Of a stretch of 13,404 nucleotides of DNA, positions 1 through 6,548 are shown one piece after another. Source of the stretch: Rikenellaceae bacterium. Lineage in GTDB: Bacteria; Bacteroidota; Bacteroidia; Bacteroidales; Rikenellaceae. The stretch's first letter is position 1, and each line of letters opens with the position of its first letter. The stretch lies in assembly GCA_020859875.1 (NCBI GenBank), contig JAJBVJ010000295.1, forward strand, positions 1 to 13,404. Direction: 5' to 3'. Below the pieces are notes generated by a model. The model did not search any database. It worked only from the letters and a program-made list of their open reading frames with translations, and had not been told where the DNA came from. Both the position numbers and the translations under genes were made by a program.

Positions 1-337
1 TAACTACTTCTTTGGCAGATGTAACCAGCACTTCTCTTATTACGGCCGGTTCATACCCTACATAGCTCACAACCAGCGTATGTCTGCCGACCGGAACATC
101 CCTTAAAACGAAATTACCGTCCGGGTCGGCAACCGTTCCCTTTTGGGCTATTTCCTCGAGGGTAACGGTAACGTACGGTAGCGGATGGCCCGAGGCGGCA
201 TCCGTTACATGTCCCCGGATTGTCTGAACGGCTCTGCCCGGTTGGTCGTTAAATTTATTTAATCGGATATGATCGGAGCCATTGGCCGCTGAATATAGGC
301 ATATAGCGGAAAGAATAATTACAGCAATGTTTTTCAT
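1..337 (-). CDS. Exported receptor-like protein, N-terminal part only (carboxypeptidase-regulatory-like domain)
   Basis: This gene reads leftward from ATG at 337 and is still open at position 1, giving 112 residues. The N-terminus MKNIAVIILSAICLYSA looks like a signal peptide. From about residue 38 comes a beta-sandwich of the CarboxypepD_reg-like type: IRGHVTDAASGHPLPYVTV, then GTVADPDGNFVLRDVPVG and a strand ending in VVSYVGYEP. In Bacteroidota this domain typically sits at the front of TonB-dependent outer-membrane receptors, so a receptor is the best guess. Other surface proteins also carry it, and the plug and barrel lie outside the window. No STN domain precedes it, unlike the SusC of this window, so it is unlikely to be a sigma-coupled transducer. 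It is transcribed divergently from the rest of the window, so it is probably not part of the glycan locus. Confidence 0.8.
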   Translation of the reverse strand, partial: MKNIAVIILSAICLYSAANGSDHIRLNKFNDQPGRAVQTIRGHVTDAASGHPLPYVTVTLEEIAQKGTVADPDGNFVLRDVPVGRHTLVVSYVGYEPAVIREVLVTSAKEVV

Positions 338-411
338 TATTTTGATTTTACGGGTTTTAATTTCATTTCCAAAACTACTACCCGCAAAACCCCTATCCGG
401 ATTTTATCGAC

Positions 412-419
412 CAAACATA
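412..419 (-). promoter_or_regulatory. Putative -7 box for the leftward receptor-like gene
   Basis: The minus strand reads TATGTTTG here, matching the Bacteroides housekeeping -7 consensus TAnnTTTG. It lies 75 nt upstream of the ATG at 337, which would leave a leader of roughly 65-70 nt. No TTTG is seen at the expected -33 distance, so this is only a half match. Confidence 0.4.
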
Positions 420-645
420 TCGGTACATCGACGAAACCTGTATCGCTGAAGTATGGTTCCCGATCGGCCGGCAGGCGGAGGAGATCTGTAATCCCCCATC
501 TACAACGTCAGCGTTTTGATACCCGGCGGAGCCGGATTTACTGCCGGCAAAAGGCAGTCACAGCCGGCCGGCCTGCTAAAATATTTCCAATAGTGGATTC
601 TATGGTATGTAGCCAAAATTCAATAGATTAGCTTTCGGAATACCT
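420..645. other. Gene-poor stretch with no recognisable gene
   Basis: The interval between the leftward receptor-like gene and the toxin-antitoxin remnant has no convincing start codon plus reading frame on either strand. The part at about 460-580 is GC-rich, with several short CCGGCCGG/GCCGGC self-complementary words, while the flanks are AT-rich. A minus-strand frame stays open for about 50 codons here, but it has no plausible start and no family I recognise. It could be a remnant of an older gene. I see nothing I can annotate with function. Confidence 0.5.
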
Positions 646-664
646 TTTGTATCTTTATTTTAGT

Positions 665-672
665 TATCTTTG
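665..672 (+). promoter_or_regulatory. Putative -7 box for the toxin-antitoxin remnant
   Basis: TATCTTTG matches TAnnTTTG and lies 21 nt upstream of the antitoxin ATG at 694. A TTTG at 646-649 is present, but the spacer is 15 nt rather than the usual 19-21, so the -33 part is weak. The placement just ahead of the pair supports it being the ancestral TA promoter. Confidence 0.45.
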
Positions 673-693
673 TAAATAGTAATACCGAGTGTT

Positions 694-896
694 ATGACTA
701 CGATCATCATAGAAGACAATAGCCAGCAGGCAAAGCAGTTACTCGAATATATCCGGACTTTGCCTTTTGCTACGGTTATCGATGAGAAAAAAAGGGGTTC
801 CGGGAAGCGGCCGAAGAGTGTAATGCGATTTCGGTAAGTGCTTTTATCGGCGAATTACATCGGCAGATCGACGAACATTTCGACAAAGATGCGTGA
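694..896 (+). pseudogene. Frameshifted antitoxin of a RelE/ParE-type toxin-antitoxin pair
   Basis: From ATG 694 the frame reads MTTIIIEDNSQQAKQLLEYI... and stops at TAA 835-837 after 47 codons. The last dozen residues are arginine/lysine-rich and look out of frame. Adding one base at the A7-G4 run (787-797) restores a natural ending: KGFREAAEECNAIS, then FIGELHRQIDEHFDKDA, stopping at TGA 894-896. The restored protein would be about 67 residues, the usual size of the small antitoxins found ahead of Bacteroidetes RelE/ParE toxins (family recognised from memory). The restored end overlaps the toxin ATG (889) by 8 nt, the tight translational coupling expected of a TA pair. The role would be to bind the toxin and repress its own promoter. 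As written it is broken. An indel error in a homopolymer is the alternative. Confidence 0.75.
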
Positions 897-1186
897 GGTT
901 GTTATCGCCGACAGGGTTATGGACAAAGTTGCCGATTTGAGGATTTACCTTGTCGAGCAACTCAAAATGTCGCGTGAAGCCGCCCATAGAAGAACCCAGC
1001 GGATAGATGATTTCCTGCAATCATTAACAAATGAGGCCGATTACCCTTTATGCCGATTCAAGAAATGGCATGTATTGGGTTACAGATGCGCGGTTTGCGA
1101 GTAAGATTGGGTATTTGCTTATATTGTTTTTTGAGGACGGTATCATCGTCAGGGATATGTCCCACGTAAAACTATTGACCGAATAA
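889..1186 (+). pseudogene. Broken RelE/ParE-family toxin (stop codon plus frameshift)
   Basis: From ATG 889 the frame reads MREVVIADRVMDKVADLRIYL, followed by a helical hairpin (residues about 25-48) and RFKKWHVLGYRCAVCE. It then meets TAA at 1102-1104, after 71 codons. Reading through that codon gives DWVFAYIVF. One T too many in the T6 run at 1127-1132 then shifts the frame. Removing it restores EDGIIVRDMSHVKLLTE and a stop at 1184-1186. The restored length is about 98 residues, normal for the family. The ending with a strand such as IIVRDMSH is typical of Bacteroidetes RelE/ParE toxins, which block translation or gyrase depending on subfamily. The two lesions remove the C-terminal strand needed for activity, so no toxin is expected. 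A GTG at 838 gives a longer frame, but the antitoxin overlap argues for 889. Confidence 0.78.
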
Positions 1187-1227
1187 ATATTCCCGGTCCG
1201 AGATATTTCGAATATTATACCTATTCA

Positions 1228-1256
1228 GGCCCCGGCTTTTAGCCGAGGCCTTTTTT
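1228..1256 (+). terminator. Intrinsic terminator after the toxin-antitoxin remnant
   Basis: GGCCCCGGCT (1228-1237) pairs with AGCCGAGGCC (1241-1250) around a TTT loop with one mismatch. The T6 tract at 1251-1256 follows directly. It lies 42 nt past the restored toxin stop and separates this remnant from the sigma factor gene. Confidence 0.85.
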
Positions 1257-1399
1257 ACTGCTATGTCGCTGAGAAATGGCCGAAGAGAAGGGATCGTAGT
1301 GAAAATACGGGGATAATAAAAATTTTTTACAAAAAGTGAAAATTCTGTAATCTCGGATCGCTAAAAACGGAAAAAGCGAACCGGAAAAGAAAGAAACGC

Positions 1400-1407
1400 T
1401 ATATTTG
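1400..1407 (+). promoter_or_regulatory. Putative -7 box for the ECF sigma factor gene
   Basis: TATATTTG matches TAnnTTTG and lies 34 nt upstream of the sigma factor ATG at 1442, in an A-rich stretch after the preceding terminator. No TTTG is seen at the usual -33 distance. The position suggests the sigma/anti-sigma pair is read from its own housekeeping promoter rather than from the operon it controls. Confidence 0.55.
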
Positions 1408-1441
1408 CACATATCACTTAATAACTACCTGCACCCGACCT

Positions 1442-2017
1442 ATGTCCGAGAATGTGTATGTACAGGGCGTATTCAACGATCTGTTCGTTAAATATAACAG
1501 CCGCTTCGTGCGTTTTGCCGAATATTACGTACATGACAGGATGGTTGCCGAAGACCTGGTTATGGAGAGCTTCATGCGGTTCTGGGATAAAAGGGAAAAG
1601 CTGCCCGAAGACGCGAACCACGCCGCATATATCCTTACTTCGGTCAAGAATAGATGCCTTAACCACCTCTCCTCCCTGCAGTACCACCGCCAGGTAGAGA
1701 ACGATATGGCCTCGGAGAGCCGCAAGATGCTCGATCTGAGTATCCGTACACTGGAGGCCTGCAACCCCGAAGCCCTCCTTTCCCAGGAGCGCCGGGAGAT
1801 AATAATGCGCGCGATCGATTCCCTTCCCGAAACCACCCGCAACGTCTTTATCCGGTTCCGCATCGACGAGCAGTCCTACAAGGAGATCAGCGAGGCTCTG
1901 GGCATCAGTACCAAAAGCGTGGAATACGAACTGCGAAAAGGAGAGAAGATGCTGCGGGATTCACTAAAGGATTATTATCCCCACCTTTTATCGCTGTTCC
2001 TGTGGCTTTTGCGCTGA
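1442..2017 (+). CDS. ECF-type RNA polymerase sigma factor (Bacteroidetes sigma-70 family)
   Basis: The 191-residue protein is the standard size for an ECF sigma factor with only regions 2 and 4. Region 2 spans about residues 12-80, with the core-binding/-10 recognition helix around AEDLVMESFMRFWDKREKL (36-54). Region 4 spans about 115-172, with SLPETTRNVFIRFRID (127-142) and the helix-turn-helix YKEISEALGISTKSVEYEL (146-164). The C-terminus is an unusual leucine-rich tail (HLLSLFLWLLR). Start 1442 gives a natural MSENVYVQGVFNDLF opening. The gene is followed 74 nt later by a FecR-type anti-sigma gene and then by a SusC with an STN domain. This is the usual cell-surface signalling trio of Bacteroidota glycan loci. 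It is expected to direct RNA polymerase to the susC promoter when glycan is sensed. The target promoter motif cannot be read with confidence. Confidence 0.95.
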   Translation: MSENVYVQGVFNDLFVKYNSRFVRFAEYYVHDRMVAEDLVMESFMRFWDKREKLPEDANHAAYILTSVKNRCLNHLSSLQYHRQVENDMASESRKMLDLSIRTLEACNPEALLSQERREIIMRAIDSLPETTRNVFIRFRIDEQSYKEISEALGISTKSVEYELRKGEKMLRDSLKDYYPHLLSLFLWLLR

Positions 2018-2091
2018 AGCACGGCTTTTAAAAATCAAAAAAATTACCCCGATCTCAGTAATTCCACCCGGCCGCCTGTTATTCGTTTGTT

Positions 2092-3027
2092 ATGGACAGG
2101 CAGATACTTTACGATTTTTTCCGGGGCACTGCCACAGGCGGCCAGCGTCGACAGGTATTGGAATGGGTCGAGGCCGACCCGGCCAACCTCCGTTCATTTA
2201 TCGAGCAGCGGCAACTGTTCGATACGCTGGTGATCGCAGGGCCGGATATTTCTCGGCACCTTTCCGGGCAAAGCCGCGGGGCAAAGAGTCCGGTGGCCCG
2301 AATGTGGATGGCGGCCTCCGTCGCCGCAGTGGTGTTCATAGCATCGTTATATATTGCCTACGACCGAAGGATTCCCGAGCGGAACTATGCCGTGGTGAAC
2401 GTTCCGGCGTCGCAGCGCACGGAGGTGGTGCTGCCCGACGGTACGACGGTCACCCTTAACGGCTCCTCGCGGCTGGAATACCCTTCTTATTTCGATAAGA
2501 AAGAGAGGCGGGTAAGAATTTCCGGCGAGGCATTTTTCGAGGTCACCCACGACCCCTCGCACCCGTTTGTCGTCGAGACCCGGATGTGCGACGTCGAGGT
2601 TCTGGGCACACGCTTCAATGTCGAGGCTTACGACGATTCCGACCTGTTCCGCACTTCGCTGGTCGACGGCCGGGTGATGGTCTGCAATAAAATGGTAGCG
2701 GGCGACCGGGTCGTGCTCGAGGCCGACCAGCAGGCGGAGTTCACCGGCTCGGGAAGGCTGATGAAAAGCGACATACCCTCCCACGAAGGTTCCCTTTGGC
2801 GTCAGGGGCTCATAGCTTTCAAGGATGCCTCCTTCGAGGAGATCCTTCGCCTGTTCGAGAAATACTACGACGTTACGATCGTCGTTGAGGGACGTATGCC
2901 CACCAATACCTTTACGGGGAAAATACCCGTAAAGAGCGGTCTCGACCACGGTTTCTGGATTCTTCAGCAAAACGCGGCCTTCGACTACAAAAAAGACGAG
3001 GACTTTAAAACCGTATATATTTATTGA
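2092..3027 (+). CDS. FecR-family anti-sigma factor, inner-membrane
   Basis: The protein has 311 residues. An N-terminal cytoplasmic part (1-70, opening MDRQILYDFFRGTATGGQRR) should hold the sigma factor. A single transmembrane helix lies at about 72-90 (MWMAASVAAVVFIASLYIAY). The periplasmic FecR domain covers about 100-205, with the family-typical VVLPDGTTVTLNGSSRLEYP (112-131), ISGEAFFEVTHDPSHPFVV (143-161) and VLGTRFNVEAY (170-180). A DUF4974-type domain covers about 240-311 (IAFKDASFEEILRLFEKYYD at 241-260). DUF4974 resembles the STN fold and is the likely docking site for the STN domain of the SusC downstream. The expected role is to keep the ECF sigma factor inactive until the receptor signals ligand uptake. 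Length and domain order are normal, and I see no damage. Confidence 0.95.
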   Translation: MDRQILYDFFRGTATGGQRRQVLEWVEADPANLRSFIEQRQLFDTLVIAGPDISRHLSGQSRGAKSPVARMWMAASVAAVVFIASLYIAYDRRIPERNYAVVNVPASQRTEVVLPDGTTVTLNGSSRLEYPSYFDKKERRVRISGEAFFEVTHDPSHPFVVETRMCDVEVLGTRFNVEAYDDSDLFRTSLVDGRVMVCNKMVAGDRVVLEADQQAEFTGSGRLMKSDIPSHEGSLWRQGLIAFKDASFEEILRLFEKYYDVTIVVEGRMPTNTFTGKIPVKSGLDHGFWILQQNAAFDYKKDEDFKTVYIY

Positions 3028-3103
3028 AACTATTTGTCTTACTAACCTAAAAACGAACCCGCCTATGATGTAGCGAATTTATTCTCTGCAGTCCGGGGCA
3101 AAT

Positions 3104-3136
3104 AAAAAAACCTGTAAGCGTTGCAGCGCTTACAGG
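3104..3136 (-). terminator. Intrinsic terminator of the antisense RNA
   Basis: CCTGTAAGCG (3111-3120) and CGCTTACAGG (3127-3136) form a perfect 10-bp stem with a 6-nt loop. On the plus strand it is preceded by A7 (3104-3110), which is T7 following the hairpin on the minus strand. On the plus strand no T tract follows, so it should terminate leftward transcription only. In the susC mRNA the same repeat forms a leader hairpin. Confidence 0.85.
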
Positions 3137-3147
3137 AGTTTGCTACC

Positions 3148-3182
3148 AGACTTAAAATTCAAGTAACTAACCTTCTAAGTCT
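3148..3182. repeat. 7-bp inverted repeat in the susC leader / antisense RNA
   Basis: AGACTTA (3148-3154) and TAAGTCT (3176-3182) are perfect complements separated by 21 nt. In the antisense RNA they would form its 5' stem-loop. In the susC mRNA they form a stem ending 16 nt before the ATG, so it could affect ribosome access. Confidence 0.55.
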
Positions 3183-3191
3183 ATTAACGAA

Positions 3192-3223
3192 CAAAAGTAT
3201 GAATAAAAATGGTTTTCTTCAAA
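3192..3223 (-). promoter_or_regulatory. Antisense housekeeping promoter overlapping the susC start codon
   Basis: Read on the minus strand: TTTG (3223-3220), a 20-nt spacer, then TACTTTTG (3199-3192). This is an exact fit to the Bacteroides sigma-ABfr promoter TTTG-N19-21-TAnnTTTG. The first T of the -7 box is opposite the A of the susC ATG, so part of the promoter is also susC coding sequence. It is the best promoter match I found in the window. Confidence 0.8.
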
Positions 3224-6200
3224 CCGGATGCTTTGCCATACTCGAAAAGTACCGTTACTTCCTGAGCTTTTTATTCTTAATCGCTTTTTCCACCCAAACA
3301 TTCGGACAGAACGTGCCGGTTACACTCTCTGTAACCGACACCAGACTCGAGACCGTACTGGATGCCATCGAGCAGCAGACCAATTACTATTTCGTCTACG
3401 ATACGAGCATAGATGTCGGCAAGCTGGTCTCGGTGGATGCCGACGGCAAGAACCTCAGGGATTTGCTGGACGAGCTCTTCCGGGGTACGGACATCTCTTA
3501 CAGCGTGGCCAACAACTCCATCGCCCTATCGCTCCAGCCGCGTGAAGTGGCCCGGGCCAGAACGGTCACCGGGAACGTCACCGACAGCGACGGCAATGCC
3601 GTTATCGGCGCCACCATCACGGTCAAAGGACAGGCCATCGGGGTTACTACCGATCCCGAGGGCAGGTATTCCATAACCCTTCCCGCCGGGAGCAACACCC
3701 TGGTCTATTCCTTCATGGGCCTCGAAACCGAGGAGGTCGATGTGGGAACACGAACCCAGATCGACGTGATCCTTCGCACGGCCGCCCTTGCCATCGACGA
3801 CGTGGTGGTTACGGCACTGGGTATCAAGAGGTCGGAAAAAGCCCTGAGTTACAATGTGCAGCAGGTGTCGGCCGACGAACTCACCCGCGTGAAGGATGCC
3901 AACCTTGTCAACGCCCTTTCGGGTAAGGTGGCCGGTGTGACGATAAATGCCGGGTCGGGCGGTGTCGGCAGCGCGGCGAAGGTCGTGATGCGCGGTACCA
4001 AGGGGATCGACAAGTCCAACAACGCCCTATATGTGATCGACGGTATCCCGATGTTCAATTTCGGGGGCGAAGGCAGCACGGTCTTCGGTTCTTCCGGATC
4101 GACCGAGGCGATCGCCGACATCAACCCCGAGGATATCGAGAGCCTGACGGTGCTCACCGGCGCCGCGGCATCGGCCCTCTACGGGAACAATGCGGCCAAC
4201 GGGGTGATCGTGGTAAACACCAAGCGCGGGAGCGACGACCGGACAGTGGTGTCGGTTTCGAGCAATATCGACCTTTCCAATCCCTTCGTACTTCCGGAAT
4301 TCCAGACGCGCTACGGCACGGGCGACCTTACGGTTTTGGGCGGCTCGACCATTCGCAGCTGGGGCCACCTGCTCAACAAAGACAACTATATGGGTTATTC
4401 GCCGCGCAGCGATTTCTTCCAGACCGGGGTGACCTACCAGAATAATGTCTCCGTCTCGACCGGCAACGCACGCAACCAGACCTATTTCTCGGCCGCTGCG
4501 GTGAATTCGGACGGTATCGTTCCCAATACGCAGTACGACCGCTACAATTTCACCTTCCGCAACACTTCGAAGTTCTACCAGGACAAGGTAACACTCGATC
4601 TGGGCGCGTCGTATATCATCCAGAACGACCAGAACATGATCAACCAGGGTCTCTACTCGAACCCCGTCTCTTCGGCCTACCTGTTCCCGCGCGGGGACGA
4701 CTGGAGCATGATAAAGATCTTCGAGCGCTACGACGCCTCGCGCAAGATCAACACCCAGTACTGGCCGCAGGGCCTGGGGGACTACCGCCTCCAGAACCCC
4801 TACTGGATCGCCTACCGCAACCTGAAGACCAACAAGAAGCACAGGTATATGTTCAATGCATCCCTGAAGTACGAAATACTCGACTGGCTCGACGTATCGG
4901 GGCGCGTAAGGGTGGACGAATCGGTCAACGACTTCGAGGAGAAACTCTTTTCCAGTACCGACCAGACCCTTGCCGGTGCCAACGGCTCCTACCATATTAC
5001 AAGGGCTAAGGACAGGCAGGTATATGCCGACGTGCTGGTCAACATGAACAAGACCTACGGCGATTTCACATTCACCGCCAACGTGGGTGCCAGTATTTCC
5101 GACCTCAACTACGACGCCCTCTATTCCGGAGGGCCGATCAGGGACGACGGTATACCCAACGTATTCAACGTTTACCAGCTCGACAACACACTCAAGAACA
5201 GCACCCAGAGCGGATGGTCGGAACAGACCCAGTCGGTCTTCGCCAGCGTGGAGGTGGGCTACAAGAGCATGTACTACCTTACCGTGACGGGCCGCAACGA
5301 CTGGCCCTCGCACCTTGCCGGATCGACCCAGAGCGGATTCTTCTATCCGTCGGTGGGCCTTTCGGCCATCCTGTCGGAGATTTTCACCCTTCCCCGTCAG
5401 ATTTCCTACCTGAAACTGCGCGGATCGTTCGCCTCGGTAGGTCTTCCGCCCAGCAGGGGCCTTACCACCCTTACCTATTCCTGGGACAACGACAGCCAGA
5501 AGTGGGAGGAGAAAACCCATTACCCGATCGGCAACCTGAAAGCCGAAAGGACCGATTCGTGGGAAGTGGGCCTCAGCGCCAAATTCCTCGGCCATTTCGA
5601 CCTCGACCTTTCGCTCTATTATGCCAAGACCTACAACCAGACCTTCGACCCGCAGCTCTCCGTATCGTCGCGCTACGACAAGATTTACGTACAGACCGGG
5701 AGCGTGCTTAACAAGGGTATCGAGGCGGGACTGGGCTACACCAACCGCTGGAACGACTGGCGCCTGGGATCCTATGCCACATTCAGCTTGAACCGCAACA
5801 AGATACTTGAACTGGTCAAGGATTACATCCATCCCGAAACGGGCGATCTGATCAATCTCAACCGCCTTAGCATGAGCGGTCTGGGCCGTGCCGAATTCAT
5901 CCTCAAACCGGGCGGCACCCTTGGCGACCTCTACTCGATCACCGATTTCGTGAGGGATATCAACGGCAACATCTATGTAGATGCCAACGGCGAAATCTCC
6001 ACCAAATACGAAGGTGTGGAAGATATCAAACTTGGTTCGGTATTCCCGTCCTACAATCTCTCGTGGCGGAATGACATATCGTGGAAAAACCTCAACCTGG
6101 GCTTTATGATAAGCGCCCGGGTGGGCGGTATCGTCTACTCCGCCACCCAGGCCGCCCTCGACTATTACGGGGTTTCGGAAGCTACGGCCGCCGCACGCGA

Positions 6201-6537
6201 CCGGGGAGGTGTCTACATCAACGGCGGCGACCTTATCTCCGCCCAGACGTGGTACACCACCATCGGCGCCCAGAGCGGTATGCCGCAGTACTACACATAC
6301 AGCGCTACCAATGTGCGCCTTCAGGAGCTCAGCCTGGGTTATACCATCCCCAGAAGCCTCACCAACTTCGCCGACATCACCATCTCGGTGGTGGGACGCA
6401 ATCTGTGGATGATCTATAACAAAGCTCCTTTCGATCCCGAATCGGTGGCCTCTACGGGCAACTATTACCAGGGTATCGACTATTTCATCATGCCGAGCCT
6501 GCGCACCGTCGGAATGAACGTTAGAATCAAATTTTAA
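3199..6537 (+). CDS. SusC-family TonB-dependent transducer with STN signalling domain
   Basis: From ATG 3199 the protein has 1112 residues. A longer frame from TTG 3121 begins inside the leader hairpin and is rejected, because a signal peptide starts properly at MNKNGFLQ and ends near QTFGQ (about 37). An STN domain covers about 40-108 (TRLETVLDAIEQQTNYYFVY, then LRDLLDELF). A CarboxypepD_reg-like domain covers about 122-200 (TVTGNVTDSDGNAVIGATIT). DDVVVTALGIKRSEKALSY begins at about 200. The plug follows (LSGKVAGVTI, VMRGTKGIDKSNNALYVIDG, ASALYGNNAANGVIVVNTK). The 22-strand barrel makes up the rest, ending in ...VGMNVRIKF with the usual terminal aromatic. It imports the released glycan with SusD, powered by TonB. 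The STN domain marks it as the receptor that contacts the anti-sigma factor upstream. Its leader is overlapped by the predicted antisense RNA. Confidence 0.97.
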   Translation: MNKNGFLQTGCFAILEKYRYFLSFLFLIAFSTQTFGQNVPVTLSVTDTRLETVLDAIEQQTNYYFVYDTSIDVGKLVSVDADGKNLRDLLDELFRGTDISYSVANNSIALSLQPREVARARTVTGNVTDSDGNAVIGATITVKGQAIGVTTDPEGRYSITLPAGSNTLVYSFMGLETEEVDVGTRTQIDVILRTAALAIDDVVVTALGIKRSEKALSYNVQQVSADELTRVKDANLVNALSGKVAGVTINAGSGGVGSAAKVVMRGTKGIDKSNNALYVIDGIPMFNFGGEGSTVFGSSGSTEAIADINPEDIESLTVLTGAAASALYGNNAANGVIVVNTKRGSDDRTVVSVSSNIDLSNPFVLPEFQTRYGTGDLTVLGGSTIRSWGHLLNKDNYMGYSPRSDFFQTGVTYQNNVSVSTGNARNQTYFSAAAVNSDGIVPNTQYDRYNFTFRNTSKFYQDKVTLDLGASYIIQNDQNMINQGLYSNPVSSAYLFPRGDDWSMIKIFERYDASRKINTQYWPQGLGDYRLQNPYWIAYRNLKTNKKHRYMFNASLKYEILDWLDVSGRVRVDESVNDFEEKLFSSTDQTLAGANGSYHITRAKDRQVYADVLVNMNKTYGDFTFTANVGASISDLNYDALYSGGPIRDDGIPNVFNVYQLDNTLKNSTQSGWSEQTQSVFASVEVGYKSMYYLTVTGRNDWPSHLAGSTQSGFFYPSVGLSAILSEIFTLPRQISYLKLRGSFASVGLPPSRGLTTLTYSWDNDSQKWEEKTHYPIGNLKAERTDSWEVGLSAKFLGHFDLDLSLYYAKTYNQTFDPQLSVSSRYDKIYVQTGSVLNKGIEAGLGYTNRWNDWRLGSYATFSLNRNKILELVKDYIHPETGDLINLNRLSMSGLGRAEFILKPGGTLGDLYSITDFVRDINGNIYVDANGEISTKYEGVEDIKLGSVFPSYNLSWRNDISWKNLNLGFMISARVGGIVYSATQAALDYYGVSEATAAARDRGGVYINGGDLISAQTWYTTIGAQSGMPQYYTYSATNVRLQELSLGYTIPRSLTNFADITISVVGRNLWMIYNKAPFDPESVASTGNYYQGIDYFIMPSLRTVGMNVRIKF

Positions 6538-6548
6538 AAGTGGCAGTT

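Larger units (their letters stand above)
3104..3186 (-). ncRNA. Predicted cis-antisense small RNA over the susC leader (DonS-like)
   Basis: On the minus strand a complete promoter (3223-3192) is followed, about 80 nt on, by a perfect terminator hairpin with T7 (3136-3104). The predicted transcript starts near 3184-3187 and ends in the T tract, about 80 nt. It should fold into two stem-loops. The 5' stem comes from the 7-bp inverted repeat 3176-3182/3148-3154 (AGACTTA/TAAGTCT, 21-nt loop). The 3' stem is the 10-bp terminator. There is no reading frame of note in it. It lies opposite the susC untranslated leader, ending just short of the ATG. In Bacteroides, antisense RNAs of the DonS type lie between anti-sigma and susC genes of N-glycan loci and repress susC (known from memory). 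Position, length and gene context match that class. The exact 5' end is inferred. Confidence 0.75.

Noticed and set aside
440..600. A minus-strand frame open for about 50 codons in the gene-poor stretch
   Set aside because: No convincing start, no known motif and flanking stops in frame. It could be a relic but cannot be supported.
838..888. A longer toxin starting at GTG 838
   Set aside because: This stretch is the antitoxin 3' end read in another frame. ATG 889 gives the family-typical MREVV start and an 8-nt overlap.
3121..3198. A 26-residue N-terminal extension of the SusC protein from TTG 3121
   Set aside because: It starts inside the leader hairpin, uses a rare start and would bury the signal peptide. 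ATG 3199 gives a normal exported protein.
4027..5832. A 601-codon minus-strand open frame within susC
   Set aside because: It lies wholly opposite a clear SusC barrel, resembles no family, and such long shadows are common opposite GC-rich genes with this codon use.
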